From Streptomyces sp. TRM68367 (lineage in GTDB: Bacteria; Actinomycetota; Actinomycetes; Streptomycetales; Streptomycetaceae): a DNA stretch of 64,000 nucleotides. The stretch lies in assembly GCF_014495685.1 (NCBI RefSeq), contig NZ_JACTVI010000041.1:1-64000 (forward strand), read 5' to 3'. Positions 26,837 to 34,609 of this stretch are shown piece by piece. The position numbers and the translations under genes were made by a program. The notes under the pieces were generated by a model, which saw nothing but the letters and a program-made list of their open reading frames with translations, was not told where the DNA came from and searched no databases. Numbering within the stretch: the first letter of the stretch is position 1; every line of letters begins with the position of its first letter.

Positions 26837-28039
26837 TCAGTGGCAGTGCGGCGGCCTACCGTCCCCCTCCGGGGGCCCGTCACCCTTGTGGCCCTCGGGC
26901 GGACCGTCACTCTTGTGGCCCTCGGGCGGACCGTCACCCTTGTGGGCCTTGGGCGGACCGTCACTCTTGTGGGCCTTGGGCGGACCGTCCTTGTGGCCGT
27001 GGGGACCTTCGCCCTCGTGGCCCTCGGGCGGGGCTTCACCCTTGTGGCACTCTCCCCCGTGGTCACCCTTGTCCCCGTGGTGCTTGTGTGGGGCCTTGCC
27101 GCCACCGGTAGTGGTGGCGCCTGTCGAGCCACCGGTGTTGGCACCGGTTGTGCCGCCGGTCGTAGTCGTGGCACCGGTGGTGTTGCCGCCAGTGATGATG
27201 CCGCCTGTGGTGACGCCGCTTACGAGGCCACCTGAGGTGGTGGTCCCGCCGGTGGTCGTCCCGCCGTCGGTCGTCCCACCGACTGTCGTGCCACCATTGG
27301 TGGCCGCAGCGCAGTTGCGGGCGTTGACGTCGTTGGTGTCCATCGTCACGGAACCGTTCCGCGCAAGCGCCCGCCCGTTGATGTCCGCGCCGGTGTTAAG
27401 CGTGATCGAAGTCAGGGCCATGATCGTGCCGACGAAATCGGTGTCGGTGCCGAGAGTGGCGGAGCTTCCGACCTGCCAAAAGACGTTGCACGGTGAAGCA
27501 CCGTTGATGAGGTTGACGTTGCTGGCGGATGCCGTCGTCAGTGTCGAACCGATCTGGAACACCCACACAGCATTGGGGTCGCCCTCGGCGTCCAGCGTGA
27601 GGTCGCCCGTGAGTTGGGCGGAGCTGTCGAAGCAGTAGACCCCAGGAACCAGCGTGAGACCACCGAGGTCCTGCCCGGTGAGGTTATCGTCGCAGGCCTG
27701 GCCCGCAGCATTGTTGTACGCAGTTGTCAGATCAGCCTGTGCTCCGGCGGCGTGGGCGTCATTTTGATGGATCGTGCCCAGCACCGTACCGGGCGGGAAC
27801 CCGCTGATAGCCGAACCGGGACTGACTCCCAGCTCTCCCGAGACCACAGACGGCCCGGTGTTGGTGACCGACTGCCCTCCCAGTACGCCGTAGCTGTCAG
27901 CGGTACCGAGGTTAACTGCAGCAACGGCGTTCGCGCTCGACGGCGTCAACGCCACGGCACCGACGGCAATCAGCAGGACCGCCACGCACCAGCTGACAAT
28001 AGCGTGCCACTGCAGCACGCCATGGACTCTGAGTCTCAT
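26837..28039 (-). CDS. secreted ice-binding-family (DUF3494) protein with His-rich tail
   Basis: About 400 aa from ATG 28039 (MRLRVHGVLQWHAIVSW). A signal peptide (CVAVLLIAVGAVALTPSSANA) precedes a DUF3494/ice-binding beta-solenoid: NLGTADSYGVLGGQSVTNTG, SVVSGELGVSPGSAISGFPP, DLGGLTLVPGVYCFDSSAQL, LDAEGDPNAVWVFQIGSTLT, CNVFWQVGSSATLGTDTDFV, TLNTGADINGRALARNGSV. Next is a Thr/Gly linker and then about 85 residues of GDGPPEGHK-type repeats rich in His, Lys, Gly and Asp, ending PPHCH. The family binds ice or acts as a surface adhesin. The tail could bind metal ions or the cell surface. Confidence 0.85.
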   Translation of the reverse strand: MRLRVHGVLQWHAIVSWCVAVLLIAVGAVALTPSSANAVAAVNLGTADSYGVLGGQSVTNTGPSVVSGELGVSPGSAISGFPPGTVLGTIHQNDAHAAGAQADLTTAYNNAAGQACDDNLTGQDLGGLTLVPGVYCFDSSAQLTGDLTLDAEGDPNAVWVFQIGSTLTTASASNVNLINGASPCNVFWQVGSSATLGTDTDFVGTIMALTSITLNTGADINGRALARNGSVTMDTNDVNARNCAAATNGGTTVGGTTDGGTTTGGTTTSGGLVSGVTTGGIITGGNTTGATTTTGGTTGANTGGSTGATTTGGGKAPHKHHGDKGDHGGECHKGEAPPEGHEGEGPHGHKDGPPKAHKSDGPPKAHKGDGPPEGHKSDGPPEGHKGDGPPEGDGRPPHCH

Positions 28040-28447
28040 GGAGAATGCCCATTCCTGTGGGGTTTCCGTGGCCCCTTTTTCTTTGCGATCTCTCGGCAGA
28101 GCGAAATGACCGCCGACCACCGACCCTGCAAGTTTTGCACTTGAGATAGGCGAATACACCTGCCATACGAGTGATCGACCCATGAATAGCGGGTAAGAGA
28201 GAAGAGATACTCATTAAAGAGTACACACCCGGGCCCCCGATACGACATCCCGACACAGCAATAGGCATATTATCGAGAAATTACCCCGATCATGAACCAT
28301 CGAAGCTAGCAAGAGATCGCGCTTAGGATTCCTGTGACGCCATAGCCCAGCGCTGCAGACGGGAATCGCGAACCGGTAACGTCCTTCGGCTCACTGCTGT
28401 GGCCCCGCAGGTTCCTTGTTCGAGGCTTGAGCTGTGGGAGGAGTGAT
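28040..28447. other. AT-rich upstream region of the ice-binding gene
   Basis: 28100-28340 is clearly less GC-rich than the surroundings (for example ATAGGCATATTATCGAGAAA, ACTCATTAAAGAGTAC), a sign of acquired DNA. On the minus strand GGGGCCACGGAAACCCC forms a small hairpin just before the ice-binding start. It must hold the promoter of that gene. No RNA family is recognised. Confidence 0.5.
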
Positions 28448-28489
28448 ATGGGTGATGCTCACCTCCTGCCCCCGGTTGGCTTCACCTAA
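28448..28489 (+). CDS. possible 13-residue leader peptide
   Basis: GGGAGGAG at 28436-28443 is followed by ATG 28448 and the peptide MGDAHLLPPVGFT, ending in TAATG. The ribosome binding site is strong but the peptide has no known match. It may be the start of a gene cut off by the IS21 insertion. Confidence 0.25.
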   Translation: MGDAHLLPPVGFT

Positions 28490-28492
28490 TGC

Positions 28493-28612
28493 ATGTCACT
28501 CCGGTCCCTCGGGCAGAGGGCGAGAGCGAACTGGTGGCTCTGGCTGTCGCCCATCACTGTCTTCGGCCTGTTCGTCGTTGCATTCGCGGTCCCCTTTGCA
28601 CCGCACGGTTGA
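28493..28612 (+). CDS. possible 39-residue membrane peptide
   Basis: MSLRSLGQRARANWWLWLSP and then ITVFGLFVVAFAVPFAPHG: a basic N-terminus and one membrane helix, the shape of many small actinobacterial membrane proteins. No good ribosome binding site of its own; it could be coupled to the preceding short frame. Ends 12 bases before the transposase remnant. Confidence 0.35.
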   Translation: MSLRSLGQRARANWWLWLSPITVFGLFVVAFAVPFAPHG

Positions 28613-28624
28613 GGAGAGTTCACC

Positions 28625-29312
28625 GTGGTCGACATTGTCGAGATCTACGTGCACTGGTACGCGGGCCGGTCCAAGAGCCAGGTGTCCGCCTCGTTGGGGG
28701 TGGACCGCAAGACAATCAGGAAGTACCTGGCGCCGGCGGAGGCGGCCGGGATCACCCCGGGCGGGCCGCCCATGAGCGAGGCGGACTGGGCCAAGCTACT
28801 CAAGAGCTGGTTCCCGGAGCTGGCCGGCCGGAGGCTGAACCAGGTGTGATGGGCAAAGATCGAGCCGCACCGCGACTACGTCAAGAGCCTGCTGGAGACC
28901 ACGACGGTCACCACGATCCACCAACGGCTGCGGGACGAGGGCAACTTGGCACGAGAACCTCCCCGACGAAGCGGCCCGTTCCAAGGTCACGGTGCTGCGG
29001 GAGAACGTCGAGCCCGGCTCGCAGGCCCAGATCGACTACGGCTTCCTGGGACAGTGGATCAACCCGGCCACCGGGAAAAGGCACCGGATCTGGGCGTTCG
29101 TGATGGTGCTGCCCGCCTCGCGGCACATGTTCGTCCGCCCAGTGGCGCACATGGACCAGCACGCCTGGACGCTCGCGCACGCGGAAGCGTTCCGCTTCTT
29201 CGGCGGTGTCCCACGGCGTCTGGTGCCGGACAACCTGAAGACCTGGGTGGACAAGCCGGACCTCTACGACCCGCAGATCAACAAGTCGTACGCCGAACTC
29301 GCCACCCACTAA
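28625..29312 (+). pseudogene. istA: broken IS21-family transposase (istA)
   Basis: Starts GTG 28625 after GGAGAG: VDIVEIYVHWYAGRSKSQVS and LGVDRKTIRKYLAPAEAAG form the N-terminal HTH of IstA. A TGA interrupts at 28847, then the frame shifts and the DDE-domain reading resumes: VTVLRENVEPGSQAQIDYGF, IWAFVMVLPASRHMFVR, FFGGVPRRLVPDNLKTWVDK. It stops after ELATH, well short of the usual 400-500 aa, and no istB helper gene follows. The transposase is dead. Confidence 0.85.
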
Positions 29313-29507
29313 CACACCTGTCGTCCTCGTCGGCGACACCCCCGAGACGTCGAGGCAGCGCTCGCCTCCGATGCCCACGTCATCGCTGTCGCCACCGGCG
29401 TCCACGGGCAGCCTGAACTAACCGCGGCTGGCGCCGCCACCGTCCTTCCCGACCTGACGGACAGCATCGGTCTGCTCAACCTTCTGGAGGACCTCACCTG
29501 CCGCTGA
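29313..29507 (+). pseudogene. C-terminal fragment of a HAD-superfamily hydrolase
   Basis: TPVVLVGDTP (HAD motif IV-like VGDTxxD) then, after a one-base frameshift in the CCCCC run near 29340, RDVEAALASDAHVIAVATGV, HGQPELTAAGAATVLPDL and a normal stop. The 5' half was evidently removed when the transposase sequence joined it. Confidence 0.65.
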
Positions 29508-29610
29508 AGCGTCCCGGGACGTCCTGCGTCCGTCCGCGTACGCGGTGACGCGGTCCGTACAGGGCCAGCACGATCAGGGCTCCCATCAGGCAACTGCCCA
29601 GGAGGTCCAT

Positions 29611-29985
29611 GTGATCGGCGAAGTGACCGGGATCCACAGGATCCGGATGCTGTATCTGCAGCTGCTGTACCGCTGCAACTTCGAGTGCCCGCACTGTTTC
29701 CACGGCGAACGGCTGCAGCACGCCGACGCGTTCACACTGGACGAGGCGATCAGCCTCATGACCCTCATGCGAGACGACTACGGCACCGAGGCCGTCACCC
29801 TGCTCGGCGGCGAGCCGTTCGTCTACAAGCACCTCGGCGAGGTCGTCCGTTACGCCAAGCAGGCCAGCAGGTCGAGATCTGCACCAACGGCTACCGAATC
29901 GAGCGGCGGCTGTCCGCGTCTCAGGCGGGGGTGTTCGCGCGGGGGCGCAGGCGGATCTCGGCATCTCCCGCAGTGACGGTGTGAA
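29611..29985 (+). pseudogene. N-terminal fragment of a radical SAM protein
   Basis: AGGAGG (29600-29605) and GTG 29611 start a good radical SAM N-terminus: IRMLYLQLLYRCNFECPHCF has the CxxxCxxC cluster site and AVTLLGGEPFVYKHLGEV the GGEP motif. A frameshift near 29870 moves into QQVEICTNGYRIERRLSAS, then similarity ends. Roughly 110 of an expected 300 or more residues remain. The original role cannot be told. Confidence 0.7.
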
Positions 29986-30071
29986 GGTCATCGCCGACTT
30001 TGCACCACTCGCTGCTGGTGCCGAACCCTTCCGCGGTGGAAAACCGGAGTTCTTCCAAGTCGCCGCCGTGA

Positions 30072-30305
30072 GCGTGGAGGAGTTCGCTCGACATCAGCCG
30101 CGCCTCCTTCGCCGAGCCAGGCGCCTCGCCGTCGGTCACCTGCCGGATCTACCGCACCCCGGGCGGGCTGGCCGGTGCCCCCGAGGTCGATCAGATCCGG
30201 CAGACCCAGCGGGCAGCAGCCGACACGGACTACGAGCGTCAGGCCACAGGATGGCGCTCTGGCGTCGCTGCACGCTTCTTCCTACGGGGGACGCTGATCG
30301 TTTGA
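30072..30305 (+). pseudogene. unidentified coding fragment
   Basis: An open frame without a proper start reads ISRASFAEPGASPSVTCRIY, APEVDQIRQTQRAAADTDYE and GWRSGVAARFFLRGTLIV before TGA 30303. Composition looks coded, but I do not recognise the family. The opposite strand (29921-30139) also holds a plausible short frame; neither is convincing. Confidence 0.3.
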
Positions 30306-30722
30306 TCAAGCCCCTTGCCGCTGGGCGGCTCGGGGTGCCTGGGCGGGTACCCAAGTGCGGACCTGGGAGGGGTGAACGTAGAGCACGTTGGGATTGTGGC
30401 TGTGTGGCCCATAGCCACTGGTGGCGGAGACCAGTAGGTACGCACCCTGCGGGACATGCCACTCCCAGAACCATGCGTCTTGTCGCAGCCCGGTGTCGCA
30501 CCAGGTGATCACGGCCTTCGAGCCTCGGCGGGCCCGTTGGTAGACCTGGATTACCTGGAGGAGGTGTCCGTTGCCGGCCGCGCGTTGCTGCTGGAGGCTG
30601 TTCCACTGGGCAGCCAGGCGGGCGTCACGCTTGCGACGCGAGCGCAGGCGGACCGCGACGATAGCCGCAATCGCGACAGCAGCGGCGAGCAGGAGGCCGG
30701 GGCTCGTGTGCATGGCACCCAT
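30306..30722 (-). CDS. small hypothetical membrane-anchored protein
   Basis: 138 aa from ATG 30722 with GCGGAGG upstream. One N-terminal helix (GLLLAAAVAIAAIVAVRL), a basic stop-transfer RSRRKRDAR, then a soluble part with conserved-looking aromatic residues (ITWCDTGLRQDAWFWEWHVP, YLLVSATSGYGPHSHNPN). No family recognised. It appears intact, unlike most genes around it. Confidence 0.6.
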   Translation of the reverse strand: MGAMHTSPGLLLAAAVAIAAIVAVRLRSRRKRDARLAAQWNSLQQQRAAGNGHLLQVIQVYQRARRGSKAVITWCDTGLRQDAWFWEWHVPQGAYLLVSATSGYGPHSHNPNVLYVHPSQVRTWVPAQAPRAAQRQGA

Positions 30723-30751
30723 TTTGCCTCCGCACCTGTGGGTGGTGGCGG

Positions 30752-31003
30752 TCAGTCCATGTGCAAGAGGATGTCCGCCACCGAGTCAGCGGCGTGGTCG
30801 TACTTGCTGCCGACGGACTCGTACTGCTCGACTCGCCGGAGGAGGACCTGCCGCTCCGCCGGTGCCGCGGAGATAGCGGTCAAAGTGTCGTGCAGACACG
30901 CTTCGGCGAGGCTGGCGGCCTCGTCCGGGATGAAGGACGGTGTCAGCCGGGTCTTGACCCGGCTGACGACGGGTGCCTTGACGTGGACCAGCAGTGTGGT
31001 CAC
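30752..31003 (-). pseudogene. N-terminal fragment of a TIGR04282/DUF2064-type glycosyltransferase
   Basis: From GTG 31003: TLLVHVKAPVVSRVKTRLTP, FIPDEAASLAEACLHDTL, AISAAPAERQVLL, the start of the DUF2064 nucleotidyltransferase-like family, where KAPxPGxVKTRL is characteristic. After about 55 residues similarity ends in unrelated sequence (RRVEQYESVGSKYDHAADS). Confidence 0.55.
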
Positions 31004-31023
31004 AGGACCTGGGCTGTCTCCGT

Positions 31024-32090
31024 TCAGCGGCGTTGGTCGCATGCGGCGAACAGACGGCGTGACATGCCCAGGTACAATTCGGTGCCGGGGATGCGGTAGG
31101 TGAGGAAGTCGTCCAGGCCGGCCGCGCGGGTGATGTTACGGCGGGCCTGTTCGTCGTCCGATGGGTATTCGGTGCGAACGGCTGCGCGCATGGCACGGGT
31201 TATCGAGTCGCGTTCCAGCGGGGTCGTCAGCCCGTCAGCAGACCGGCGGCGGGAGGAGCGGTCCGCGGTCAGGGCGACAGTCCGCAGCCGGGAAGGAGGC
31301 GCGGAGCGCAGGGGCGAGGTAGAGCAACATCTGTGCGCGAGCAGTCGCCAAAAGCGCGTCGTCGCTCTCATCGAGGTGGTCCTCTGGGCTGCTGGGCGCC
31401 GGAGCGGACTTCCCATTGACCAGGAGAGCCGACTGTCCGGGGTGGTGGTCGTGATCGATAGTCACGAACAGGTCGCCCTGGGGCTGGACGGAGGCACCGC
31501 ACAGGACGCGGCGGTGAGCATACGCGTGGAGGACCTTGGTCCCTTCCTCGAGCTGCTCCCACCCTTCGGTGAGCCGGTTCTTGCGGACGTTTCCGCCCTT
31601 GGCTTCGATCAGCCAGTACGTGTTCTCCGCCTCGTGCAGTCCCCACAGGTCCGGAAGTGCGCGGACAGGGTCCTTGAAGTCGTTCTCCAGGGAGGGTACG
31701 GGACCGCCGTCCTCGATGTGCCAGGTCTGGCCCAGCCCCATCAACGAGCGGCATGCCCACTCTGCCATCGTCATGCCCAGCCGGTAGCCGAGCATGCTCT
31801 TGGCGGAGCGCTCGGTGTCGTGCTTCGTAGACGGCGTTGACCGTCAGGCGCCGACCCGACGTGTGCGGGAGCGGATGCTTGGGGGTGACGTCGTGGATGC
31901 CGAGAAAGGCATACAGCGGGGAGACGCGGGCGACCAGCTCGCCCCGCGCCAGCTGCGGGGCTTGGTGCAGCCAGGGCGTGACGTCTCGGCCTACCTCGGT
32001 GGCGGCCTTGACGATCTCCCGCCACGTCGTCGTCGGCGCGTACCAGCCGTCCTTGTGGCCATCCGTGCGCCCCCAACTTGAGTCGCCTCG
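31024..32090 (-). pseudogene. frameshifted gene of unknown function
   Basis: Three segments in successive frames join into one protein-like sequence: DGWYAPTTTWREIVKAATEV, HDVTPKHPLPHTSGRRLTV; then HDTERSAKSMLGYRLGMTMA, SLENDFKDPVRALPDLWGLH, EAENTYWLIEAKGGNVRKNR; then TTPLERDSITRAMRAAVRTE and the stop at 31024. Frame changes lie near 31830 and 31265. The composition is normal for Streptomyces. The IEAKGGN segment recalls nuclease-like cores (E-x-K), but that is weak. Confidence 0.5.
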
Positions 32091-32141
32091 TATCAATCCT
32101 GCGCGTCCCTGAACGCTGGGGACGTCAGTCGCGCCGGGTAG

Positions 32142-32354
32142 GACAAGTGCCCGGCACTCGGAGGGCGCCTCGCGATCGGCTACGACGAACAGGGCGGGCT
32201 GCATCCCCTGGCCTGGGTTCGCACGGACATCCTCAATGGGCTGCGGGCGGACTTGTGGGGGTACTGCGCCGCCCTGTCCGCCAGCCTCGACCGCGTGGAC
32301 GCCGAGCCCGACGAGAACGGGATCTTCTACGTGGGAAGGAACGCTCGCCGGTGA
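32142..32354 (+). pseudogene. 5'-truncated hypothetical fragment
   Basis: Open frame without start: IGYDEQGGLHPLAWVRTDIL, NGLRADLWGYCAALSASLDR, VDAEPDENGIFYVGRNARR, stop at 32352. Protein-like; its stop overlaps the next frame as GTGA. Family not recognised. Confidence 0.4.
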
Positions 32355-32482
32355 GCGGCCCGGGTGTGGCACTGCTCGCGGCAGTGATCGTGCAGCGGCT
32401 GGGCCGACGCCCCGAGGACTGCGCTTTCCCCCTCCTCGAGCCCTATGCCCAGGCGGAGGAAACGCCACTGTTGGCTGCATGA
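32351..32482 (+). CDS. possible 43-residue protein coupled to the preceding fragment
   Basis: VSGPGVALLAAVIVQRLGRR, PEDCAFPLLEPYAQAEETPL, LAA. GTG overlaps the previous stop as GTGA, a common coupling in Streptomyces. Short and unrecognised. Bases 32483-32605 contain nothing else. Confidence 0.35.
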   Translation: MSGPGVALLAAVIVQRLGRRPEDCAFPLLEPYAQAEETPLLAA

Positions 32483-32605
32483 CCGCGAAGCACGCCACCG
32501 GATAGCCGGAGAGCCAGTCGCCTGAGTCCAGGCAGCCGTCTCTCCCGCCAGACACCAAAGCCCCCTGGATCCGGTCCCAATGACCGGGTACAGGGGGCCC
32601 ACCTG

Positions 32606-32679
32606 TAGGCCGCGTGGGACTCGAACCCACAACCAACAGATTAAAAGTCTGCTGCTCTGACCAATTGAGCTAGCGGCCC
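32606..32679 (-). tRNA. tRNA-Lys (UUU)
   Basis: GGGCCGC acceptor, D-arm GCTCAATTGGTCAGAGC, anticodon stem-loop GCAGACTTTTAATCTGT and T-arm GTGGGTTCGAGTCCCAC make a full cloverleaf. G1:U72 wobble; CCA not encoded. Its 3' half is partly duplicated at 24310, so it is the probable integration target of the island to its left. Confidence 0.95.
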
Positions 32680-33214
32680 GCGCGGCCCCCAGCATAGCTG
32701 TACGGTCGGGCCCCTCTCACAGCGATATCCACGATGCCGCGAGCGGAGTCCCGCTCCCCGCCCCGATCGGCTGTTGTCGGGGCTCCACAACGGAGACGTG
32801 GACGGACAATTCGAGCGGCTGCCGGAGGTGATGGCACTCGGTCGATCTGGCCGCGCGCCCCTTCTGCACGATCCCTGTCCGAATGCGCTCCCCTGGCGTT
32901 CGGGCGCTTGGAGCAGTGATCGGACAGCGACCGGAAGTTCCTGCTAAGCGGCAGGTCAGAGAGGGTTTCTGTGCAACTCGGCGACATCTCGACGGTACGG
33001 CCACCCGATCCACCCAATGGATCAAAAGTCCTGGTGGGGGTGTGATGGGTGGTACCGGGCGGTGCCTGGGGTCCGGTAGCACCTGGTCAGGGCACATGCA
33101 GGAGGGCATCTGGTCTTCTCCGTGATGACCTGTGTGATTCCGTCCGCTCATGCATCGCTCACGCACGCTGGTCGGGTCACTGGCGTGTGACCAGCGGGTC
33201 TGCGTCAAACACCT
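32680..33214. other. non-coding region with a second, weak att-like block
   Basis: No gene supported. CCAATGGATCAAAAGTCC near 33013 recalls the anticodon-loop part of the left att copy (CCAATGGATTAAAAGGCC). About 130 bases on, CCGCTCATGCATCGCTCACG mirrors CCGCTCACGCATCACTCACG at 24468. Order and spacing are similar to the left end of the island. Confidence 0.3.
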
Positions 33215-33480
33215 GTGCGAGTGAACCTCTCCGTACCTGATGCTCGGTGCCTGGGTGCTGCGCCGGTCCGGCAGCCACACCGAGGTGAGCCGGCCGAGCG
33301 CGTCCAAGGCCAGGGCGGTGCGCTTGCCGTTGGGGTCCGTCTGGCCGGTGGACTGGCCACGCAGCCGGTCGTAGGACGTGGTGGCGACGTGGCCCAGGTC
33401 GCTGGTGACCCTCGTCGACGAGGGTCAGGCGATCGGCGTCCGTGTACTCCGTCTTCGTCGACGCACCGGCCATGCCCTCC
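33215..33480 (-). pseudogene. Rhs/YD-repeat protein fragment
   Basis: Reads ASTKTEYTDADRLTLVDEG, shifts frame, then TSDLGHVATTSYDRLRGQST, GQTDPNGKRTALALDALGRL, TSVWLPDRRSTQAPSIRY. The DPxG..T...D.lGR pattern is the YD repeat of Rhs/teneurin-like proteins, often large toxins or wall proteins. Only about 85 residues remain. Bases 33481-33775 show no further gene. Confidence 0.65.
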
Positions 33481-33781
33481 TGTCCGCCTCGGCGCGCCGG
33501 CCCCGCGGTCGGCCTTCGCGGGCAGCAGCACACCCGTCCGCGACTTCCCCTCACCTCGGCTCCGTGCGGGCAACCCGCCATGCCCGGGACCGCGCGGTCA
33601 ACACCATCAGGCCTGGTCGGAACCGACCTCGGCCGCACGACCCCGAGCGCAGCAGGGACCGGGATCTGATTCTGCTCAAGTCATTGACTCTCACCCACCT
33701 GCGCTATTAGCGTCCGCAAGCGCTTACTACTCACCGCTCACCGGTTGCATGTCCCGTTCATCGGTATGACAGGGGATGGAA

Positions 33782-34603
33782 ATGAGCGAGAAGTACCACC
33801 AGCTGGGAACCGATGTGATTGACCGCCGCGCCGGGACACTCGAACGCGGGCTCGCGATCCTGGAACTGCTCGCCACTGAGCGGCGGTTGAGTGCTGTTCA
33901 GGTTGCCGACCGGCTGGACCTCTCACGCAGCGCCACGTACCGCATCCTCGGCACGCTCCGGCAGCGAGGCTATGTGGACTGGAACAGCAACGCGGACGAC
34001 ATCGTGCTGGGGCAGCGCACGGTCACGCTCGGGATGGCCGCGCTGAGCGGCTACGACCCGTTCCTCGCGGCACAGGCGCATCTGCGGGATCTGTCCCGGG
34101 AACTGTCCGAGGCCGCGCTGATGGCGGTGCGCGACGGCGACCAGATGGTCTACATCGCACACGAGGACGTCACGGAGCACTCCATCGCGGTCCGCCGACT
34201 GCTCGGCTTACACCGCCCGCTGCACAGCACGTCCCTGGGCAAGGCCTATCTGGCGGCCCTGCCGGTCGACGAGTCGGACGCCCTCGTCGACCGTCTTGAG
34301 CTGCGGGCGTTCACCCCCACCACCATCACCGACCCGGCCCGGCTGCGTGCGGAACTGGACGAGACCCGCGCGCGCGGCTACTCGATCGACGACAGCGAGA
34401 ACGAGCCCGACGTGCTGTGCTTCGGCGCGCCGATCCGGGACGAGCGCGGGATGCCGCTCTGCGCCATCAGTCTCGCGGGGCCGCGCGAGCGGATGCTCGG
34501 CAAGAAGGACGCGGCAGCCCGGCGTATCTCCGAGGTGGCGCTTGCGATCTCCCGCAGGCTCGGCTTCCTGGGGCCCGTCAGTGATGTGAAATTCGAAAGG
34601 TAG
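33782..34603 (+). CDS. IclR-family regulator of the carbohydrate locus
   Basis: 273 aa; ATG 33782 is preferred over 33776 because GGGGA lies five bases upstream. Winged HTH: LERGLAILELLATERRLSAV, ADRLDLSRSATYRILGTLRQ. The C-terminal effector domain (YIAHEDVTEHSIAVRRLLGL, LHSTSLGKAYLAALP, RARGYSIDDSENEPDVLCFG) is typical of IclR. It is the first gene of a tight run; the binding-protein gene starts 6 bases after its stop. IclR proteins often answer sugar acids, which fits the hydrolase in the operon. The 8-base palindrome AAGCGCTT at 33718-33725 could be part of an operator. Confidence 0.87.
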   Translation: MSEKYHQLGTDVIDRRAGTLERGLAILELLATERRLSAVQVADRLDLSRSATYRILGTLRQRGYVDWNSNADDIVLGQRTVTLGMAALSGYDPFLAAQAHLRDLSRELSEAALMAVRDGDQMVYIAHEDVTEHSIAVRRLLGLHRPLHSTSLGKAYLAALPVDESDALVDRLELRAFTPTTITDPARLRAELDETRARGYSIDDSENEPDVLCFGAPIRDERGMPLCAISLAGPRERMLGKKDAAARRISEVALAISRRLGFLGPVSDVKFER

Positions 34604-34609
34604 TACGTA

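Larger units (their letters stand above)
24310..32606. mobile_element. integrated genomic island at tRNA-Lys (decayed)
   Basis: The partial tRNA-Lys copy at 24310 and the intact gene at 32606 point the same way and bracket about 8.3 kb of sequence with unusual content: an AT-rich patch, a broken IS21 transposase, several gene fragments and a few intact accessory genes. No integrase, replication or transfer gene could be recognised, so the element appears immobile. Imperfect identity of the two tRNA copies means they may have diverged or derive from different integration events. Confidence 0.5.

Noticed and set aside
29492..29985. RiPP cluster around the radical SAM gene
   Set aside because: The radical SAM frame is truncated and frameshifted, no precursor-like peptide with its own start was found, and the upstream piece is a HAD fragment.
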